From a bacterium (GTDB lineage: Bacteria; AUK180; JAQVHJ01): a DNA stretch of 28,876 nucleotides. Below the pieces are notes generated by a model. It saw only the letters and a list, made by a program, of their open reading frames with translations, ran no database searches and had not been told where the DNA came from. The stretch covers positions 1-28,876 of the forward strand of contig JAQVHJ010000002.1 in assembly GCA_028696285.1 (NCBI GenBank). Reading direction: 5' to 3'. Position 1 is the first letter of the stretch. The number at the start of each line of letters is the position of its first letter. This document shows, piece after piece, positions 8,298-14,742 of the stretch. The position numbers and the translations under genes were made by a program.

Positions 8298-8314
8298 AAT
8301 ATATTCTCCTTTAT

Positions 8315-8845
8315 TTAATTATTAAAATTATATTCCAATATATCTAATAACTTCTTTCGGGCACGTTTCAGGATTCCCTTTACGGAATCAACCGATTTAT
8401 TCTTTATCTCACCGATCTCTTCATTGGAATACTTCTCAAGATACTTTAAAATGATATACTCCCTATCCTTTTCCGGTAAAATCTCCAGGACCTCCTTCAC
8501 TTTGCGATCCTCCTTCTCTTCATTTAATACTGTACCCGGATCAATATCCTCATCCAAAGATACCGTTGACTTATACCTTCTCAGATAATCCACCACAAGA
8601 TTATGGGATATACTATATATATATGATATTACATTGCCCTGCGGGTCAACCTTCTCACGATTCTCATAAAACCTCGTAAAAGCTTCTATCGTCAGGTCTT
8701 CCGCTTCAAACTTATTCCCAACATACCGGTAGATATATCTGTAAATCCTTGTCTTCAATGTTTCAAAGAGCTTCCGAAAGGACTCTTCATCGCCTTTCTT
8801 CATATCTGCTGTCAACCTGGAAATCTGTTCTTTGTTTTCTTCCAT
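8315..8845 (-). CDS. ECF-type RNA polymerase sigma factor
   Basis: A 176-residue protein with the two ECF regions and no more. Region 2 (about 22-91) has RYVGNKFEAEDLTIEAFTRF and the YIYSISHNLVVDYLRR core for -10 recognition. Region 4 (about 117-169) has LPEKDREYIILKYLEKYSNEEIG, then a recognition helix ending KRARKKL. The length is typical for the family. AAAGGAAG precedes the ATG at 8845. It heads a three-gene unit with a membrane anti-sigma-like protein and a periplasmic Spy-like protein, so it probably drives an envelope or metal stress response. It is divergent from the DUF2089 operon, with 182 bp between the two start codons. I could not find a convincing promoter on its own side. Confidence 0.92.
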   Translation of the reverse strand: MEENKEQISRLTADMKKGDEESFRKLFETLKTRIYRYIYRYVGNKFEAEDLTIEAFTRFYENREKVDPQGNVISYIYSISHNLVVDYLRRYKSTVSLDEDIDPGTVLNEEKEDRKVKEVLEILPEKDREYIILKYLEKYSNEEIGEIKNKSVDSVKGILKRARKKLLDILEYNFNN

Positions 8846-8912
8846 TTCTACTTCCTTTCACCTATTATTACGGAAATTCTAAAAAAAAAGTGTCATTTTT
8901 TTATTTTCCCCC

Positions 8913-8941
8913 TTGACAAACCCAAAAAAATATGTTATAAT
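8913..8941 (+). promoter_or_regulatory. Consensus extended -10 promoter of the DUF2089 operon
   Basis: TTGACA (8913-8918), 17 bp, TATAAT (8936-8941), with TG one base before the -10 (TGTTATAAT). Expected start is near 8948. The untranslated leader to the ATG at 9028 is about 80 nt. Confidence 0.85.
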
Positions 8942-9027
8942 TAAAGTGGAGGTTAAGATAATTAATCTTTATGCTCCTTAAAATTAATAATGTTAATCTT
9001 GACTTAAACCTAATTAAGAGGTGGTAT

Positions 9028-9417
9028 ATGGTTAAGAAGGTGTTAAATCAATGTCCCGTATGCGGGAAGGACCTTTATATTAAAGAACTTAAGTGCGACA
9101 GCTGCGGGACGGAATACAAGGGGAAGTTTGAGATCTGTGATATTTGCAAGCTGCCCCAGGACCAGATAGATTTTATCAGAATTTTCATTAAAAATCAAGG
9201 AAATATAAAAGGTGTTGAGAAAGACCTTAATATTTCATACCCGACTGTAAAGAATAAGCTGGCCCAGGTAATCAGGGCGTTAGGATTTGAGATTCAGATA
9301 GAGATCGAGGAAGCGGAAGAGGAGTTGGTAAAGGAAAGGAATAAGATTCTATCAATGCTTGAAACTGGCGAGATAAGTTCTGACGAAGCTCTTTCAAAAT
9401 TAAATAAATTAAAATAA
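9028..9417 (+). CDS. DUF2089 family zinc-ribbon/HTH regulator with SHOCT-like tail
   Basis: I start at ATG 9028 because AGAGGTGG lies 6 nt upstream and CPVCG then falls near the N-terminus. An earlier ATG at 8971 is in frame and follows a GGAGG at a long distance. The product is 129 residues. Zinc ribbon: C9, C12, C23 and C26, plus C37 and C40 in ICDIC. HTH region: about 52-85, with NISYPTVKNKLAQVIRALG, the DUF2089 hallmark. C-terminus (103-129): the SHOCT-like motif ILSMLETGEISSDEALSKL. The family is a probable DNA-binding regulator and commonly lies next to DUF4097/SHOCT-like genes, as here. It is first in the operon after a strong promoter and may autoregulate it (inference). Confidence 0.85.
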   Translation: MVKKVLNQCPVCGKDLYIKELKCDSCGTEYKGKFEICDICKLPQDQIDFIRIFIKNQGNIKGVEKDLNISYPTVKNKLAQVIRALGFEIQIEIEEAEEELVKERNKILSMLETGEISSDEALSKLNKLK

Positions 9418-9420
9418 CCC

Positions 9421-9480
9421 GGGATAGTTCCCTCACGGTTATTGTAAACACAGCTCTTTCTTATTCAGAAACGCTATCCC
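9421..9480 (+). other. Inter-cistronic inverted repeat
   Basis: GGGATAG (9421-9427) and CTATCCC (9474-9480) are exact complements separated by 46 nt, between the DUF2089 stop and the SD of the next ORF. They could close a small RNA structure that tunes downstream expression. The low stem length keeps this tentative. Confidence 0.35.
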
Positions 9481-9498
9481 CTAAGAAGGGAGGTTGTA

Positions 9499-9753
9499 AT
9501 GAAGAAAGTAATCTTTATTATAATTTTGCTCTTTACGAACTTATTGATTGTAAGCAACAATAAGGTTGAATATTTAGGGCGGCCAGCGGGATGGACGAAC
9601 GCAAATCATTTACAACATTATAACTTATTTATATTCAGAAAGAAAAGACGACTTGATTATAATATCGAAAAATATATAAAATTAAATAAGCATAAGCCCC
9701 CCCTGTATTGGAGATATGAAAGTAATAGTGTAAATTCCTTAATTGCGGGATAG
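9499..9753 (+). CDS. Small secreted hypothetical protein, possibly frameshifted
   Basis: An 84-residue ORF with a strong SD (GGGAGG, 5 nt before the ATG) and a signal-peptide-like N-terminus (MKKVIFIIILLFTNLLIVSN). The rest is basic and aromatic, with no recognised domain. Its TAG at 9751 may not be the original end. In the +1 frame, coding-looking sequence continues without a break as DRLKIYNNESDFLEYNAADF to a TAA at 9812-9814. This suggests either a frameshifted gene of about 105 residues or chance. It lies within the DUF2089-DUF4097 operon and could be an exported partner of that system. Base composition is more AT-rich than the neighbouring SHOCT genes. Confidence 0.5.
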   Translation: MKKVIFIIILLFTNLLIVSNNKVEYLGRPAGWTNANHLQHYNLFIFRKKRRLDYNIEKYIKLNKHKPPLYWRYESNSVNSLIAG

Positions 9754-9842
9754 GTTAAAAATATATAATAATGAATCAGATTTCCTTGAATATAATGCAG
9801 CTGATTTCAGATAAAACCTAAAATAAAACAGGAGAAGGTATC

Positions 9843-10835
9843 ATGAGTGATGCGGAATTAAAGGTATTAAAAATGGTTGAAGAGGGCAAGATCTCTGCAG
9901 CGGATGCGATAGGTCTTCTGGAAGCCCTGAAAAAAGCCGAGAGGAAGGATGAAGAGAAATCTTCAAAGTCCGAGGATTTCCGGGAAAAGGTCCGGGAAGA
10001 CAAAGAGAAACTTAAGGAGAAAATTAAAGAAGAACTACAGAAGCATAAGGTTGACGCGAAGAAGATAAAGATTGAAGTCAAGGAACAGATGAAGAAGGAG
10101 AAGGAACATTTGAAGGAAGAGCTGAAGAACCTTGAGAAGGAAACTGACGATATAATTGATTCAAAGGAATTGGAACAGGAGATCAAGGATAATGTTATGG
10201 AGAATCTCTTTGCCGTTGTTTCCGGTATCCCGAAGATGGTAAAGAAGAGCATCCGGTTCGGACACAAGGTTGAACCGCAGGAGATCGAATTTGAAGAGAA
10301 GGAATCCGTTCAGATTAAATTAGTAAGCGGCGATCTGGAAATCATCCCTTCAGAAGATGACAAGATACACATGGTCTGCGAAACCATTGTTCCTATTGAC
10401 AAGGAACTGGAGAAGGAGAACCAATCACTCAAGATGTCATTTACATACGGAGATGTAAGATTATCTATTCCGGAAACTTTAAAGAACGTTAATATTAATG
10501 TCGTTTCAGGAGATATTACCGGTAATTTTTCTGCAGAGAATATCTCTGTCAATTCAATTTCTGGGGATATAAATCTGCGTATTGATAAATATTCTGAAAT
10601 GGCAATTAAAACCAAGTCGGGGGATATCCTTTTAGAGGTTAAAGATATTTCTGCAAGTGAAATCTCTGCAAAAACCCTTTCAGGAGATATCTCGGTTCCT
10701 GACTTGAAAAACGTTCCCGGAGTAAAGAGCGACCGAAAAAGCTTTCAATATTCTCCCGAGAAAGAATCTCAGCATAGATTAGCTGTGAGTTCACTTGCCG
10801 GAGATATTCAGGTTTTGAAAATTAAAGAGGATTAA
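9843..10835 (+). CDS. SHOCT-like domain plus DUF4097 beta-helix protein (YvlB/LiaX-like)
   Basis: A 330-residue protein with AGGAGAAGG before the ATG. Residues 4-29 are a SHOCT-like module (KVLKMVEEGKISAADAIGLL). Residues 32-118 are a long, highly charged Lys/Glu coiled coil. From about 150 to the end there is a DUF4097 right-handed beta-helix with six SGD-type turns: VSGDLEI, VSGDITG, ISGDINL, KSGDILL, LSGDISV and LAGDIQV. No signal peptide or membrane segment is visible, so it is either cytoplasmic or exported unconventionally. The same order (SHOCT-like N-terminus, helical linker, DUF4097) occurs in YvlB and in LiaX, a cell-envelope stress sensor of enterococci. The precise role here is inferred from that similarity. 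Confidence 0.85.
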   Translation: MSDAELKVLKMVEEGKISAADAIGLLEALKKAERKDEEKSSKSEDFREKVREDKEKLKEKIKEELQKHKVDAKKIKIEVKEQMKKEKEHLKEELKNLEKETDDIIDSKELEQEIKDNVMENLFAVVSGIPKMVKKSIRFGHKVEPQEIEFEEKESVQIKLVSGDLEIIPSEDDKIHMVCETIVPIDKELEKENQSLKMSFTYGDVRLSIPETLKNVNINVVSGDITGNFSAENISVNSISGDINLRIDKYSEMAIKTKSGDILLEVKDISASEISAKTLSGDISVPDLKNVPGVKSDRKSFQYSPEKESQHRLAVSSLAGDIQVLKIKED

Positions 10836-10839
10836 TAAT

Positions 10840-11022
10840 ATGATAATGAATGTTAAAGATAAGAGGTATGAGATACTGAAGCTTCTGGAAGAAGGAAAGA
10901 TAACTTCCCAGGAAGCTTTGGAGATGCTCGATTCCCTCGCCCTTTATAATGAGTTGAAAACATTTAAAGGTGAGTTTAAATCGAGCAAGAAATCAGATTC
11001 AAAATTTATAGAACTTCAATAA
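10840..11022 (+). CDS. Small SHOCT-like domain protein
   Basis: A 60-residue protein that is essentially one SHOCT-like module (YEILKLLEEGKITSQEALEML) followed by a short Lys/Ser-rich tail. An AAAGAGGA site ends about 8 nt before the ATG at 10840, and another in-frame ATG at 10846 is possible. It starts 5 nt after the DUF4097 stop and ends 17 nt before the next SHOCT-like gene. It may assemble with the other SHOCT-like proteins of the operon. The module in isolation has no known catalytic role. Confidence 0.75.
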   Translation: MIMNVKDKRYEILKLLEEGKITSQEALEMLDSLALYNELKTFKGEFKSSKKSDSKFIELQ

Positions 11023-11039
11023 ACAGGAGGTGTTTCGAA

Positions 11040-11459
11040 ATGGGTTCAGAAGAAAGAATAAAAATTCTTGAGATGCTTGAGCAGGGTAAGATCTCTGCTG
11101 ACGAAGCGAAAAAGCTTTTGGATGCATTAGGTTCCAATGAACCTAAGAAAAATCCGTCTTTAAGTTCAGCGGCTGAGTCAATGGTTTCCGGGAACAAGGA
11201 AAAGCGTTTACTCCGAATTCTTGTTTATGAGGGAGACCCTGATAAACCGAAGGTTCGCGTAAATATTCCGTTACAGCTTGCAAAGCTCGCAATGAAATTC
11301 GTTCCGAAGGACAAGGGAAAAATCAATATTAATGGTCAGGAGATCAGTCTTGACGAGATTAACATTGACGAGATCATTAAACTTGCATCAGAAGTTGACG
11401 GCGGAAAACTTGTAGAAGTTGAAGACGGGAACGAAAGGGTTATAATCACCCTCGAATAA
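11040..11459 (+). CDS. SHOCT-like domain protein with conserved C-terminal alpha/beta domain
   Basis: A 139-residue protein with a strong GGAGGTG SD. Residues 5-30 hold the SHOCT-like motif (RIKILEMLEQGKISADEAKKLL). After a Ser/Asn/Lys linker, residues 57-139 form a second domain: LRILVYEGDPDKPKVRVNIP, LAKLAMKFVP, ISLDEINIDEIIKLA, and a terminal strand with KLVEVEDGNERVIITLE. This pattern (a VRVxIP strand, then a basic helix, then GKxVxVED) recurs in SHOCT-like proteins next to DUF2089/DUF4097 genes in Gram-positive genomes. It is probably cytoplasmic and part of the same complex. Function unknown. Confidence 0.8.
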   Translation: MGSEERIKILEMLEQGKISADEAKKLLDALGSNEPKKNPSLSSAAESMVSGNKEKRLLRILVYEGDPDKPKVRVNIPLQLAKLAMKFVPKDKGKININGQEISLDEINIDEIIKLASEVDGGKLVEVEDGNERVIITLE

Positions 11460-11476
11460 AATTTAGGGAGATTAAA

Positions 11477-11560
11477 ATGAAGAAGAAAAAAGAAGAAAAG
11501 AAAAAGAAAGTACCGTTTGAAGTTGAGATTTTCTTAATTACAATCAGTCTTTCTTATTAA
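11477..11560 (+). CDS. Putative 27-residue basic/hydrophobic small protein
   Basis: An ATG at 11477 with AGGGAG 6 nt upstream opens a 27-codon frame: eleven Lys/Glu residues after Met, then VPFEVEIFLITISLSY and TAA. It is spaced like the other genes of the operon (17 nt after the previous stop) and overlaps the 3' end of the convergent PLDc_N-like gene by 17 bp. A charged head with a short hydrophobic tail would suit a membrane-associated peptide. It could equally be the truncated start of a lost gene. Confidence 0.4.
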   Translation: MKKKKEEKKKKVPFEVEIFLITISLSY

Positions 11561-11882
11561 TTTTTGTTTTGACCGAAGGCACGGGAGCTTTCTGTTCCTC
11601 TAAATCTTTCATCTTTTTCTTTACCATGAAGTAGTATATCCCGGCCCCGATAATACCGGTTAATACGACGACAAGTATCCACATCAATCTTGTATTCTCG
11701 CCGGGATCCGGGAACTTGTCCTCAGGTCTTTGGATAACATCAATAATCATCATGATCCATAATACAGTCCCGCCAATCGTTACCACAAAAACCAAGATGA
11801 TGAATAGAAAATAAAGAAGGAACATCAGACCTGCAAAAAATATTGCAAACAATCCAATGATCGGCGCAAGCACATCTTCCAC
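11544..11882 (-). CDS. PLDc_N-like integral membrane protein
   Basis: A 112-residue protein starting with GTG at 11882, supported by a near-perfect SD (AAAGGAGGTGAT, a few nt upstream). Membrane segments lie at about residues 6-50 (long enough for two) and 66-86. The order WIMMIIDVIQRP, then a Pro/Asp loop, then RLMWILVVVLTGIIGAGIYYF is the pattern of the phospholipase D-nuclease N-terminal (PLDc_N) membrane hairpin, here without any nuclease domain. A Lys-rich tail (KTKINKKD) is cytoplasmic. The gene converges on the DUF2089/SHOCT operon. Small PLDc_N proteins commonly occur near envelope-stress genes, but no function is established. Confidence 0.7.
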   Translation of the reverse strand: MEDVLAPIIGLFAIFFAGLMFLLYFLFIILVFVVTIGGTVLWIMMIIDVIQRPEDKFPDPGENTRLMWILVVVLTGIIGAGIYYFMVKKKMKDLEEQKAPVPSVKTKINKKD

Positions 11883-12460
11883 AATATCACCTCCTTTAAA
11901 TATATTATATTACATCATATACATAAAGTCAAGATTAAATATTTTAGTTGTAATTTACATAACCTTTAGAAACAGGAATAGGAATAGATTAGTATTGTCG
12001 GTTCTGAATGCTTGAATCTGTCTCTATTTCAATCTGTTTTTAATATTATATTTTTGCTTCCTTCAGGAGTCTATGGTTAGTAACCCCGGTCTTAAATCAG
12101 TATGGGTAGGGTTTGCTTCGCAAACTTTATTTAGCACAAGTATTAAATGCTAATGATTCTGAATTAAGTCTCAATCTCTATCTCGATCTCAATCTGTTTT
12201 AATATTTATATTTTATTTCCCTTCAGGAGTCTATGGTTAGTAACCCCTGTCTTTAGACCGGGGTGAGAATGATAAAACAGTATTTGCAGAGTTCAAATAA
12301 ATACAGAAATTACAATCATTTTTTATGTAATGATAACAACAAAAGTGTGTAATATATTTATTTTTGCTGTGTATTCGCGAAGCGAATCAGTGTGAAATTA
12401 AATGGAACGAAGTGAACTTTAATTTGCCGTTGCAAAGAAAAAAGTCTATTCGCTTGATAA
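11883..12460. repeat. Gene-free region: direct repeats and small TTCG/GAA-loop palindromes
   Basis: No coding frame is credible here. A 58-bp block at 12030-12087 (AATCTGTTTT ... CTTCAGGAGTCTATGGTTAG ... TAACCCC) recurs at 12190-12247, with differences mainly in the A/T run. Small palindromes: GTTTGC-TTC-GCAAAC at 12111-12125; ATTCGC-GAA-GCGAAT at 12373-12387; AAATTAAA (12395-12402) against TTTAATTT (12418-12425). Confidence 0.7.
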
Positions 12461-12578
12461 CAAAGGAACAAGTGCTTTTTGGTTCTAAGTAGCCATATTA
12501 TTTACTAAAACAAAGCAGCATGGGCAGCGCAGAGTCATGCATCCTTGTGGTGCATGATGATCGGTCGTTGAAAACACA

Positions 12579-12654
12579 TTCTCTTGCTGCCTAAGTATCA
12601 TTTGCTCTTTTGTTCAGGATATCATTATCATCTTAAAATCAACTAAGTGATTTT
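12579..12654. repeat. Dispersed repeat block, copy 1 (copy 2 at 13453-13529)
   Basis: TTCTC(T/C)TGCTG(C/T)CTAAGTATC through CATCTTAAAATCAACTAAGT to an AT-rich end. Copy 2 differs at scattered positions. A shorter related block occurs near 13332-13383. Confidence 0.65.
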
Positions 12655-12797
12655 ATCTTCTCTTTTTAATCCCTGTCAAAAATTCTTCTTGCATTCACTG
12701 TTTTGTTAAGCATTAATTGATCTAAACAACTGTAACAACATTTAAAATGCTCTATTCACATATTATAACCTAACGATGTATTTTATTCTTGTGATAC

Positions 12798-12817
12798 GGG
12801 CGTCCGTCCGGACGCCC
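12798..12817. repeat. GC-rich palindrome, copy 1 of 3
   Basis: Arms GGGCGTCC and GGACGCCC around GTCC, followed by CCTAC. Copies 2 and 3 are at 13158-13177 and 13625-13644 (the latter with ATCC in the loop). They are the most GC-rich segments of an otherwise AT-rich region. Confidence 0.75.
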
Positions 12818-13120
12818 CTACAGTGCGTATCGAATGTTTATAAAACAAATATTTCGTTCATCGAATTACGGTTCACGGATCACGCATCACGATTTATATC
12901 TTTTCTTCTTAATCCCATTCATCCTGCGACAAGCGAAGCAAAGTCGTCTCGATGTTTCACGGAAACTATCGGGATTAAAATTCTCTTACAAGTCTCGTTA
13001 AAGTCCCTGTCAAAAACACATTCAATTTATTTACAAGTATCAAATGCTTTTTGGCTCTAAGTATCATTATAATTTAATACAAATAAACAGCGTGGTCCGC
13101 GTGGTCAGCGGTTAAAAATT

Positions 13121-13292
13121 CTTCTATCTTTGTTCTTCGTGTTTATAACCAAAAGAAGGGCGTCCGTCCGGACGCCCCTACATCTCATGTCAAACGTATG
13201 TAATAAAATTCTTTCGATAATCGATTCATTGTTCACGTAATCATAAGCTCTAAACACCTGCAACATCATTTACAATGCTATGTTCATAATTT
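13121..13292. repeat. 172-bp direct repeat, copy 1
   Basis: This block matches 13588-13759 at the same length with about six substitutions by eye. It runs from CTTCTATCTTTGTTCTTCGTG through the GC-rich palindrome to AATGCTATGTTCATAATTT. A more diverged relative, with its parts in a different order, covers about 12720-12890. Confidence 0.85.
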
Positions 13293-13364
13293 ACAATTTT
13301 CAATTGTTAAATCTTATATTTTCAATGCCAAGCCCTTTGGTTCAATATATTGCTTTAAATTAAT

Positions 13365-13429
13365 ATCAACTAAGTAAATTTTAATCCTTCTGTGATTCTG
13401 CGGTTAAATAAATTCTCTGCGTCCTCAGC
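13365..13429. repeat. 65-bp direct repeat, copy 1 (copy 2 at 13512-13576)
   Basis: From ATCAACTAAGTAAATTTT through GATTCTGCGGTTAAATAAAT to CTCTGCGT and CTCAGC, nearly identical at an offset of 147 bp. The CTCTGCG/CTCAGCG part belongs to the CGCAGAGG-type dispersed repeat also seen at 6374. Confidence 0.75.
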
Positions 13430-13587
13430 GTCCTCTGCGGTGAAATATCACGTTCTCCTGCTGTCTAAGTATCCTTCGCTCTCTGGTTCATTATATTGTT
13501 CTCATCTTAAAATCAACTAAGTAAATTTTCATCCTTCTGTGATTCTGCGGTTAAATAAATTCTCTGCGTACTCAGCAGTGAAAAAAT

Positions 13588-13759
13588 CTTCTATCTTTGT
13601 TCTTCGTGTGTTTAAACAAAAGAAGGGCGTCCATCCGGACGCCCCTACATATCATATCAAACGTATGTAATAAAATTCTTTCGATAATCGATTCATTGTT
13701 CACGTAATCATAAGCTCTAAACACCTGCAACATCATTTACAATGCTATGTTCATAATTT
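13588..13759. repeat. 172-bp direct repeat, copy 2
   Basis: Second copy of 13121-13292, at an offset of 467 bp throughout with no net insertion or deletion. Low divergence indicates a recent duplication, or homogenisation by gene conversion. Confidence 0.85.
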
Positions 13760-13800
13760 TTCCCGATTACAGTTGCACCTTTATCGGGACTACTTCGTTA

Positions 13801-14060
13801 GTGGTAAGTGGTAAGTGGAGGGTGGAGGGTGGAACGTGGAATGAATATAAGAAATACAAATCTTAAGCTCGCAGCAATTGTAATTTATAAGTGGTGCACC
13901 CCAAAGTGATACACCCAACGTGGTGTATCATACGTGCGTTGGCATGCATACTTGTTGTGCATGGGTACATCATCAATCTAAAATTTTCAATTTTATTTAT
14001 TTTTCCCTTTCATTCCCTGTTTGAAAATTCAACTTTTTCAGCTACCGTCTCTGTTTTTAT
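13801..14060. repeat. Gene-free stretch with G/T-rich repeat and an inverted repeat
   Basis: 13801-13843 repeats GTGGTAAGTG and GGAGGGTGGA units like those at 4021-4052. TGATACACC (13907-13915) and GGTGTATCA (13922-13930) form a perfect 9-bp inverted repeat with a 6-nt loop. Nothing coding is seen up to the gmhB promoter. Confidence 0.55.
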
Positions 14061-14089
14061 TTGCAAATAACGATAAAATATGTTATAAT
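14061..14089 (+). promoter_or_regulatory. Extended -10 promoter upstream of the gmhB-like gene
   Basis: TTGCAA (14061-14066, four of six to consensus), a 17-bp spacer, and TGTTATAAT with TATAAT at 14084-14089. Expected start is near 14096, about 29 nt before the ATG at 14125. Confidence 0.7.
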
Positions 14090-14124
14090 AATATTCTCTC
14101 AAAAATAAAAAAGAAGAATCTATT

Positions 14125-14742
14125 ATGAACAGAGCAATCTTCCTTGACAGAGATGGTACGATAAGCACAAAAGAAGGCATTCACGAGCACCCAGAATATG
14201 TTGAGCTATTCCCCTTTACAATTGATGTAATAAAAAAAATTAACCAATCCCCCTTTTTAGTTATCATTGCAACAAATCAGGCAGGAATCGGAAGGGGTTA
14301 CTTCCCTGTTGAAAAGCTTATTGAAAGTTTTAAAAAGGTCCAAAATGAATTAATTGCAAAGGATACTTATATTAATGGTTTTTATTACTGTCCTCATAGG
14401 GAAGATGCAACTATTGATAAATATAAAATTAAATGCGCCTGCAGAAAACCCGGGTCAGGGATGCTGTTAAAAGCTGCGCAAGATTTTGACATTGACCTTG
14501 AAAACAGTTACATGATCGGTGATACGATGGCTGATATCGGGGCAGGGTTGAACGCAGGACTGAAGACAGGACTGGTTCTGACAGGAGATACGGTCATGCA
14601 GAAAGATGAGGTTGAAACTTTCCATCCCGATTTTATTTTTCCTAATATTGAACAGGCGGTGGATACCATTCTAAGTCTTGAAAATTTTTCCGGATTAAAA
14701 AAAGAAATCAAAAAAGACCTTTTCTTTATCAGAGAATGTTAG
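14125..14742 (+). CDS. gmhB: D-glycero-D-manno-heptose 1,7-bisphosphate phosphatase-like HAD enzyme
   Basis: A 205-residue HAD phosphatase. Motif I is FLDRDGTI (D8 nucleophile, D10 acid/base). Motif II is TNQAGIGRG (50-58). A structural zinc loop of GmhB/HisB-N type has C89-x-H91 and C104-x-C106 around KIKCACRKPG, with K108 as motif III. Motif IV is IGDTMADI (D133, D137). GmhB removes the C7 phosphate of heptose bisphosphate in ADP-heptose synthesis for LPS or S-layer glycans. HisB-N would be expected within a his operon, and none is visible. The usual length is 175-190, so the C-terminal tail is slightly longer. No strong SD is present (only AAGAAGAA). The stop overlaps the metallophosphoesterase start by 7 nt. 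Confidence 0.82.
   Translation: MNRAIFLDRDGTISTKEGIHEHPEYVELFPFTIDVIKKINQSPFLVIIATNQAGIGRGYFPVEKLIESFKKVQNELIAKDTYINGFYYCPHREDATIDKYKIKCACRKPGSGMLLKAAQDFDIDLENSYMIGDTMADIGAGLNAGLKTGLVLTGDTVMQKDEVETFHPDFIFPNIEQAVDTILSLENFSGLKKEIKKDLFFIREC

Noticed and set aside
8971..9027. Longer N-terminus for the DUF2089 protein from ATG 8971
   Set aside because: The ATG at 9028 has a well-placed SD and gives the usual family start; the extra 19 residues are AT-driven.
12776..13060. Open frame of 94 codons on the plus strand
   Set aside because: It runs through the GC-rich palindrome and dispersed repeats, has no SD and no protein-like composition.
11883..14060. CRISPR array
   Set aside because: The repeats are long, of several types and irregularly spaced, without constant spacers, and no cas gene is near.
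14125..14742. HisB N-terminal phosphatase
   Set aside because: No his genes are nearby and no dehydratase domain follows; the zinc loop and length fit GmhB equally or better.
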